Under the pieces are notes generated by a model, which was not told the origin of the DNA, ran no database searches, and saw nothing but the letters and a program-made list of their open reading frames with translations. A DNA stretch of 64,000 bases. It comes from Nemania diffusa (lineage: Eukaryota > Ascomycota > Sordariomycetes > Xylariales > Xylariaceae). The stretch's first letter is position 1. The number at the start of each line of letters is the position of its first letter. The translations under genes were made by a program, and so were the position numbers. Shown piece by piece: positions 58,267-64,000 of the stretch. The stretch is taken from NCBI GenBank assembly GCA_038501195.1, contig JBBPUQ010000013.1, positions 143,235 through 207,234 of the forward strand, given 5' to 3'.

Positions 58267-58772
58267 TTATGCGGGGCACAACCCCCCACAAAGAGTAAAT
58301 GGGAGTGTCCAATTATGTTTTATGTTTATAGATGTAACACTAAATAAAATTTTAAATGTAATTTTTTGTTTGTAATAGTAGATAGCAATACGCTATATTC
58401 TATCTTATTTATGTATAGATGTACAAGCTTAAACACATTATGTGTTTAATAATTATTGCTTTTTTGTATCTAAATACTTTATCAGTGTGGATTTACAAAA
58501 CTTTAATGAGGAGCAAAAATTTTTTTTTATTAGGTAGGATTTTGATTATAGTGAAATTAGTCGTAGTTAAAATATTAAGAATTTATCTAATATTTTATTA
58601 GCTATTTTATATTAGTATATAATGGTTATGTATAATACTTATCAAGTTTAATGGCTTAATCCTGCCTTACTGTTTGACCACCAACAAGTCTTACAGTCGC
58701 GTAAGCGGGGCATAGGATCACAAGACACAAAAAGGAAAGGTCTTGGATTATTGGAAAAGCTACGCTAGGGAT
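58267..58772 (+). rRNA. rnl: Large-subunit rRNA, exon 8
   Basis: ATGCGGGGCACAACCCCC, CACAAAGAGTAAATGGGAG, a reduced variable part, GTTTGACCACCAACAAGTC, CAGTCGCGTAAGCGGGGCAT and GCTACGCTAGGGAT, ending at about E. coli 2449. An open frame at 58419-58601 lies within the rRNA and is not a gene. Confidence 0.88.
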
Positions 58773-58958
58773 GTTTGTCCTTCAATGTTTAATACCATTG
58801 TTATTTAATTGGGTTAATTTCAAAAATTACTTATACCTAGTTGTAAGTAGATTTGAAGCGAAGTTTATCTTAAGATAAAATCGTTCAACGACTATAGACA
58901 CCCAACATTTTTTGAATTATGTTAAATTAAAAATTATATTAGTTTTGATAAAGTATGC

Positions 58959-60641
58959 ATGATACCTAGCGCGTATTATAATAAAAACTCCTTTATTTTT
59001 AGAAAAAAATTAAATAGTCATTATAAGTTAGTACCTTTTAATGTATCTGCTAATGATATAGGTATAACAAAATATTTACCTCCTGTATCTAAAGAATGAA
59101 AAAATACTGTTTATAACTTTAACTCTAATAATTTGGTTAACTATCCTGTTTATGACTTAAAAATAAATTCTTTAATAAAAAGTTATTTTAATTTATATTT
59201 TAATCATAAATTTTTAGAACATAAATATATATCTCGTAAAAAAAAAATAAAATCTTTAAATAAAATATATGTAAGTAAAGCTGAAATAAAACATACAAAC
59301 TCTAAAGCGATCATAACAATTTATGTATATAATAGGGAGAGATTTCTTTTATTAGATAAAATAAGTAAATTAAAAAAAAACATCAAAAAGAGAATAGGTA
59401 GATTGGTTAGAATAGTAAAATTTGAACGTATATTTGCTAAACTTATGATTTTATCTATAAATAAAAATAAGTTAAAGAAGTTTTTATCTTCACCTTGAAT
59501 ATTTCGAACTAAATATTTTAAAAAAGATTCTGGTATTTTATGAAGATTAGCTAATTATAAATTTGATTATTCTTATTATAAAGTAGTAGATAGAACTTCT
59601 TTTATTATTAGAATGAAACGTTTAGCTAGGATATTCTACAGAATTTTAGGTATAATTAGAAGATATAGATTAAGATTAAGCTTAAATAAATATAAATTTG
59701 AAGAAGTCTTTTTGTATAAATTAAGTAAATTAATAAGTAAATATTATGGTAAAAAGGTAGAATTTAATATTGTAAATCTTAAGTCTATAGCTTTTAATGG
59801 AGATATCTTTACTGAAATTTTAAGAAAAAAATTAAAAAAAGAAAGAAGAAATCTTACTTTAACTTTAAATTCTTTATTAAGTAAAGTAGTGTTACCTAAC
59901 ACTAATAGAGTTATAGAAAAAGGTAGATTAGAAAATACTCTAGATTTAAAGCTAATAGATAATAAGTATAAAAATGTGAATGTAAGTTCTATACTTCATA
60001 ATAATTCGTTTAATTACAGTTTAAACGAGTTATTATATAGCATATATTATGAAAGTATGGATAAAAAAGAAAGTAAATTAACAACTCTCATACCCAATCC
60101 TTATTCTATACGAGATATTCTACTTGAGAATGTAAAATATAAAAATATGGGAGGTGCAAGATTAAGGGTTAAAGGTAGGTTAACTAAACGTTATAGAGCT
60201 GATAGAGCTGTATTTAATTTGAAGTGGAAAGGAGGTTTAAAAAATATAGATTCTGCGTTTAAAGGATTATCTTCTGTCGTATACAGAGGATATCTAGATT
60301 CTAATGTAGAAACAACAATATCAAGTTCAAAACGTCGGATTGGTTCATTTGGAATAAAAGCTTGAGTAGCAGGTAAGAATTATTCTACAATGGCCAACCG
60401 GCCAACTAAATCCAATATTTATGCTTCTCTACACCCAGGGTTTATAACAGGATTTTCAGACGCGGAAGGTTCATTCATGGTGGCGATCTATAAAGATAAT
60501 ACTCGTCAGATTGGTTGAGCAATTAAGCTAATTTTCCGAATCAGTTTACATGTTAGAGATCTAGCTATTTTAGAACATATTCGTGATTACTTCGGAAAAG
60601 GAAAAATTACTTCTGATATATATGCTCGAATAAGATTTTAA
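58959..60641 (+). CDS. rps3: Ribosomal protein S3 fused to the start of a LAGLIDADG endonuclease
   Basis: Rps3 is a mitoribosomal small-subunit protein that also aids its assembly; in these fungi it is encoded inside the mL2450 intron. ATG 58959 gives MIPSAYYNKNSFIFRKKLN. The protein is very Lys/Ile/Asn-rich, with conserved parts KKNIKKRIGRLVRIVKFERI, GMKR-type RLARIFYRILGIIRRYRLRL, YYGKKVEFNIVNLKSIAFN and the C-terminal GARLRVKGRLTKRYRADRAV, SSSKRRIGSFGIKAW. Instead of stopping there (about 60360) the frame continues into an endonuclease (HPGFITGFSDAEGSFMVAIY) and ends at TAA 60639-60641. Fusion of rps3 to such a gene is known in other Pezizomycotina; here the fused part is broken. Confidence 0.9.
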
Positions 60642-61344
60642 TCTTTAGAAGAGATAGAGGTAATTTTAAACCCTTTTGAAGAATTTCCTTTAAAAACTAA
60701 AAAGTATGGAGATTATAAACTTTTTAAGCAGGCTCGCTCTAGAGATAGTTAAAGAAAAAAAACACTTAACTATGGAAGGGTTAAGGGAGATTGTGGCAAT
60801 AAAAGCTTCAATGAATTTAGGTTTGTCGGATGAATTAAAGTCTGCTTTTCCTGATATAACTCCCGCTATTCGCCCGGATAATCTATCTACTACCATATTA
60901 AGTGAAAAAAATGTGTTTGATTCTTATTGGATAGCTGGTTTTACTTCAGGTGAGGGATGTTTTTATATTAGACTTGCTAAAAATTTTACTTTTAAACTCG
61001 GTACACAAGTACAGTTAACATTTACTATTGGTCAATACGATAGGGATAAAATGTTAATGAATGATTTAATATCTTATTTAGATTGCGGTCAAGTTAGTAT
61101 AAAGAAAAATTCTAAGTATACTTGATTGGAATATTCTGTTACAAAGTTTTCAGATATTGACCTGAAAATTATACCGTTTTTTAGAGAATATAAAGTAGTA
61201 GGTGTCAAATCACAAGACTTTTAAGATTGAAGTTTAGCAGTTGAATTAATTAAAAATAAAGCTCATTTAACTGATACAGGTTTAGAAGAAATTAAAAGAT
61301 TAAAAGGTGGAATGAATAAAGGGAGAAGTCTACATATTGGATAG
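60366..61344 (+). pseudogene. LAGLIDADG endonuclease fused to rps3, degenerate
   Basis: Motif 1 is FITGFSDAEGSFMV (about 60439-60482) and motif 2 is WIAGFTSGEGCFYI (about 60928-60970). A TAA at 60639 follows YARIRF, a small insertion at about 60730 (GGCTCGCTCTAGAG) breaks the next frame, and a further TAA at about 61222 follows VKSQDF. It ends KGGMNKGRSLHIG with TAG near 61342. The rps3 part is unaffected because the stop falls in the added domain. Confidence 0.84.
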
Positions 61345-61491
61345 GATCTTTTGCAATTAAAGGTTGATTTAGCGGTAAATAATATTAAATTTAATTTAAT
61401 CATAAGGTTCTATTAACATAAAGAAAAAATGAAGAAATAGTCTGAACCATTTTGTGAAAAATGGAAATAATAATTTTATGATAACAAGTTG

Positions 61492-61628
61492 AACAGGCTA
61501 ATTTGCGCAAGAGTGTACAAAATGAGTGCGCGGTTTGGCACCTCGATGTCGGCTTAACTTATCCTCATGGATGCAGGAACTATGTAGGGTACGACTGTTC
61601 GTCGATTAAAAAGTTACATGAGCTGGGT
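61492..61628 (+). rRNA. rnl: Large-subunit rRNA, exon 9
   Basis: AACAGGCTAATTTGCGCAAG, GTTTGGCACCTCGATGTCGG (identical to E. coli), TACGACTGTTCGTCGATTAA and GAGCTGGGT. Contains peptidyl-transferase-centre sequence. Confidence 0.95.
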
Positions 61629-62790
61629 GTTAGCCCCTTATCATTTGCGAATTTGTGAGCAAATGTTTATGAAAAATTGGATTAATTGCAAGAACACTTA
61701 TTCTACGGAGTAAAGTAATTTGCAGCGGAGTTTATCTTAGCGGAATATAACTGCTAAATATAAAAACGTTCAACGACTAATATATATCCAATACTACCCT
61801 CTTAATAGGAAGAAATTAAAATTTAAAGTATAATTTATATAAAAAATGAATAAAACAACTATGACTAGATTTTTTAATTCGCTTGATAAGCTGGATAATT
61901 TAAAAAATAAGTTTCGAAGTAAATCCAAACTCTCCTTGTATTTAAATGATGTTCTTTTAGGTCTACTTTTAAGTGACGGGTATCTAGAAAAATATTCACC
62001 TACAAGTGGAGCTCGTCTTACTATTAGTTTTGGTGCTAAGCATTCGGGATATTTAATGCACTTATTTAATCTAATTGAGCCTTATGTTAATACAAAGCCG
62101 ATTTCAATTAGTGTATATAATAAGCAGACTAAAACTAATAATGAAGTATGAAGATTTAAAACAGTAAGTTTACCCCAATTGTTATATTATTACGATTTAT
62201 TTTATAAGGCTAATTCTGGAGGTAAATTCACAAAAATTATTCCTTTAAACCTAGAAAAACTTATGTCTCCAGTAGTACTGGCGCATCTTCTTATGGGGGA
62301 CGGGAATTTAAAGCAACCTGATAAAATTATACGTATTTATACTAATAGTTTTACTCAAACAGAAGTAAATATACTAGCTTTGGCTATTACTCGAAAATTA
62401 GGAATATTAACTAAAGTAGTTCACGATAGAAATAATCAATATATAATAACAATTAGTAAAAGTCAACTATCTTTAGTGCAAGGACTTATTAAGCCGCCGC
62501 ATATGGATTCTTCGATGTATTACAAAATAGATTTGGAACATAGTGATTTAGATTTATTTAATTATAGTATACCTGAATTAAATAAATTTGGTCCTGAGTG
62601 TGAGAATTATTTTGATATATATGGCAAAGAATTGTAGCATAGTACTCGTTAATTTATAACCTGGGGTGTTGGTTAATTAGTTTTTGTGTGTATTTGGCGT
62701 TAAACTTTAATTAATGGTAGTAGTGACATAGTCTGAACCTTATTGTAAAATGAGGAAGTAGTATTTTTTTGAATATTGCGATAACAGTTG
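61629..62790 (+). mobile_element. rnl intron 9: group I near E. coli position 2585
   Basis: Core: ACGTTCAACGACTAATA (about 61765) before the gene and GACATAGTCTGAACC (about 62727) after it. The upstream exon ends GGGT, and the intron ends in G before TAAATACGTCGTGAGACAG (E. coli UUAGAACGUCGUGAGACAG). With the group II intron at 44341 this makes nine rnl introns in all. Confidence 0.86.
61846..62637 (+). CDS. LAGLIDADG_2-type endonuclease of the last rnl intron, intact (263 aa)
   Basis: A different LAGLIDADG subfamily from all others here: motifs LLGLLLSDGYLEKYS (about residues 39-53) and LAHLLMGDGNLKQPD (about 145-159), with GARLTISFGAKHSGYLMHLF and GLIKPPHMDSSMYYKI. It has ATG 61846 and TAA/TAG-free frame to TAG 62635-62637. 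This type occurs in rRNA introns and is often a pure endonuclease. No lesion. Confidence 0.86.
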
Positions 62791-63235
62791 TAAATACGTC
62801 GTGAGACAGTATGGTTTCTATCTTCTAGAGGGAATTAGAATATAATAAGGAATAACCTATGTACGCAAGGAACTTGGTATATTAATATATTAATATTAAT
62901 ATTGAAATAACATAATTATTAATCTCTGGTTTACCTGTTGTTTATATGTCCAAATATTAATGTAAATTATATAGGACTATCCTACTTTCACTTGAGTAGT
63001 TATATAGTATAGGCACGGCAGGAAAGCTATGTTAGTCAAAGATAAGTGCTGAAAGCATATAGGCACGAAGCTTACCTTAAGATATTTCTCATATACGTAA
63101 TATAACATTACGATCATAATATTATAAACCACTGCATACAGCGAAAATAATATTATGAGTATAGGCTTTATTTGTAAGAATCGAGAGATTTTCAGGAATA
63201 AAGTACTAATTTTGTAAAACACTAAATATTTTATA
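62791..63235 (+). rRNA. rnl: Large-subunit rRNA, 3' exon
   Basis: TAAATACGTCGTGAGACAG, TACGCAAGGAACTTGG (E. coli TACGAGAGGACCGG region), GGCACGGCAGGAAAGCTATG, GATAAGTGCTGAAAGCATATAGGCACGAAGCTTACC (E. coli GATAAGTGCTGAAAGCATCTAAGCACGAAACTTGCC). The 3' end is estimated, about 20 bases before trnT. Confidence 0.9.
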
Positions 63236-63253
63236 TATATCTTACATTATTTT

Positions 63254-63325
63254 GCCTCGTTAGCATAAATAGTAATGCAATTGTTTTGTAATCAATAGAA
63301 GGCAGTGCGATACTGCCACGGGGCT
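63254..63325 (+). tRNA. trnT(tgt): tRNA-Thr (TGT)
   Basis: Acceptor GCCTCGT/ACGGGGC, anticodon loop TTTGTAA (TGT), T arm GGCAG-TGCGATA-CTGCC. First tRNA after rnl, as in other Pezizomycotina. Confidence 0.9.
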
Positions 63326-63887
63326 ACTTATTTTTTAGGTTTAAAATAATCCTAGCCCTGGAGCGGGGCAAGCCCGCCAGGGCTAGTATTGAATAAACAC
63401 TTTACCTAATCATAGCTGTATACAGTGTAGTAGTCTTCCCAGAGGGATGATTATTATGACGGTAAAGCTATCTTAAGTTTCTTCAATAAAGGTTTTTACA
63501 TTATTTACCTAAAGGTCCATAATTCATTACTCCTATAGTAGGTCAAATTAAGAATAATATATTATATACATCCGTCGCTGCATGCATGCGAAGCTGCCTA
63601 TTTTAATTATATATATAATAGTTAAAAATTTAGTTAGCTAAACGATATGCTTCGCACTTCGCACAAAAAAATATATTTTTTGCGCTAAAAGGAGTATGTT
63701 TATAAATAGTTTATAACTGAGTATAAATATCTAATTAATTTAATAATAATTTAGTTTATCTACGTAAAGTGATATCATCGATGGTACAATTTAGTAGTAT
63801 TTCATTTAGACATGTTAAAAAGGACTATCTACATCTTTGAGCTACAGAGCTGCCAAGGTTACCGAAGGTTACCCTAAGGCTATTACA
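63326..63887. other. Spacer between trnT and trnE with GC hairpins
   Basis: No gene. It contains a GC hairpin at 63355-63384 (GCCCTGG...CCAGGGC), a GCATGCATGCGAAGCTGCC fragment of the dispersed repeat at about 63580, and a GCTTCGCACTTCGCAC plus TATATTTTTTG segment at about 63650. Confidence 0.55.
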
Positions 63888-63959
63888 GGATTAGTGGTCA
63901 AATGGTACGACATGGTTCTTTCAAAGCCACTATCGCGGGTTCGATTCCCGTCTAATCTA
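63888..63959 (+). tRNA. trnE(ttc): tRNA-Glu (TTC)
   Basis: Acceptor GGATTAG/CTAATCT, anticodon loop CTTTCAA (TTC), T arm GCGGG-TTCGATT-CCCGT. Follows trnT, as in the usual T-E order after rnl. Confidence 0.92.
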
Positions 63960-64000
63960 AATAAAAGTAGAGACATTTTCTTTTTAAATTAGATACTATA

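Larger units (their letters stand above)
58773..61491 (+). mobile_element. rnl intron 8: group I carrying rps3, site equivalent to mL2450
   Basis: Core split by the gene: ATCGTTCAACGACTATAG (about 58890) on the 5' side and AAATAGTCTGAACC (about 61436) on the 3' side. The exon resumes AACAGGCTAATTTGCG, equal to E. coli AACAGGCUGAUACCG after position 2449. An rps3-bearing intron at this place is the rule in Pezizomycotina and supports the assignment of the organism. Confidence 0.92.

Noticed and set aside
58419..58601. 60-codon hydrophobic open frame
   Set aside because: Lies within an rnl exon region and has no upstream signals; AT-rich rRNA variable sequence easily gives such frames.
62977..63222. 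Minus-strand 81-codon frame near the rnl 3' end
   Set aside because: Antisense to conserved rRNA sequence (GATAAGTGCTGAAAGCAT), so it is a shadow of rnl.

Overview
This window is fungal mitochondrial DNA, almost certainly from a filamentous ascomycete (Pezizomycotina). The base composition is strongly AT-rich, TGA is read as tryptophan throughout, every gene I can recognise lies on the + strand, and group I and group II introns fill most of the sequence. The order rns, trnY, tRNAs K-G-D-S-W, nad6, trnV, cox3, tRNAs I-S-R-P, rnl (with rps3 inside a late rnl intron), trnT, trnE resembles the Pezizomycotina order in which a K-G-D-S-W-I-S-P tRNA block precedes rnl and T-E follows it. Sixty-four kb holds only two respiratory genes (nad6, cox3), rps3 and the two rRNA genes (rns incomplete), so the whole genome is probably very large (inference).

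Layout. 1-4695: 3' part of rns, cut by a group II intron (3' half only) and two group I introns, all with decayed LAGLIDADG genes. 4.7-8.0 kb: tRNA genes, a split or duplicated trnN around a dead homing-endonuclease gene (HEG), and a GC-rich repeat. 8.0-15 kb: nad6 in three exons, followed by two dead HEGs, each followed by another copy of the nad6 3' end. 15-20.5 kb: a cassette of four unknown open reading frames (A-B-C-D), invaded by a trnV plus GIY-YIG gene, then a dead HEG and trnV copies. 20.6-33 kb: cox3 in six exons, with one GC-richer group II intron carrying a reverse transcriptase, four group I introns, and a downstream HEG followed by a second cox3 3' end. 33-43.3 kb: an accessory region with trnI, two trnS(TGA), trnR, a solitary unknown ORF and four more cassettes ending at trnP. 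43.3-43.9 kb: an array of trnP fragments. 43.95-63.2 kb: rnl with eight introns, including rps3 fused to a LAGLIDADG domain. The window ends with trnT, a spacer and trnE.

The most unusual feature is a family of accessory cassettes (15044-19300, 35402-37483, 38086-38582, 38634-39752, 39862-43209). Each begins with the same tRNA-like element and in most a conserved leader that runs into the first ATG. Each encodes either an unknown four-gene set (A-D), a GIY-YIG/NUMOD endonuclease, or a hybrid of the two. Each lies between full or truncated copies of a standard tRNA gene: trnV for the first, trnS(TGA) for the second, trnP for the last three in tandem. This looks like an insertion system that targets or captures tRNA genes. 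I do not recognise it as a described element, but I could not run a search.

A second theme is that HEGs outside introns are followed by duplicated 3' ends of their host gene (nad6 three copies of the tail, cox3 two). Many HEGs are broken by frameshifts, often in homopolymers, so either sequence decay or homopolymer sequencing error must be considered.
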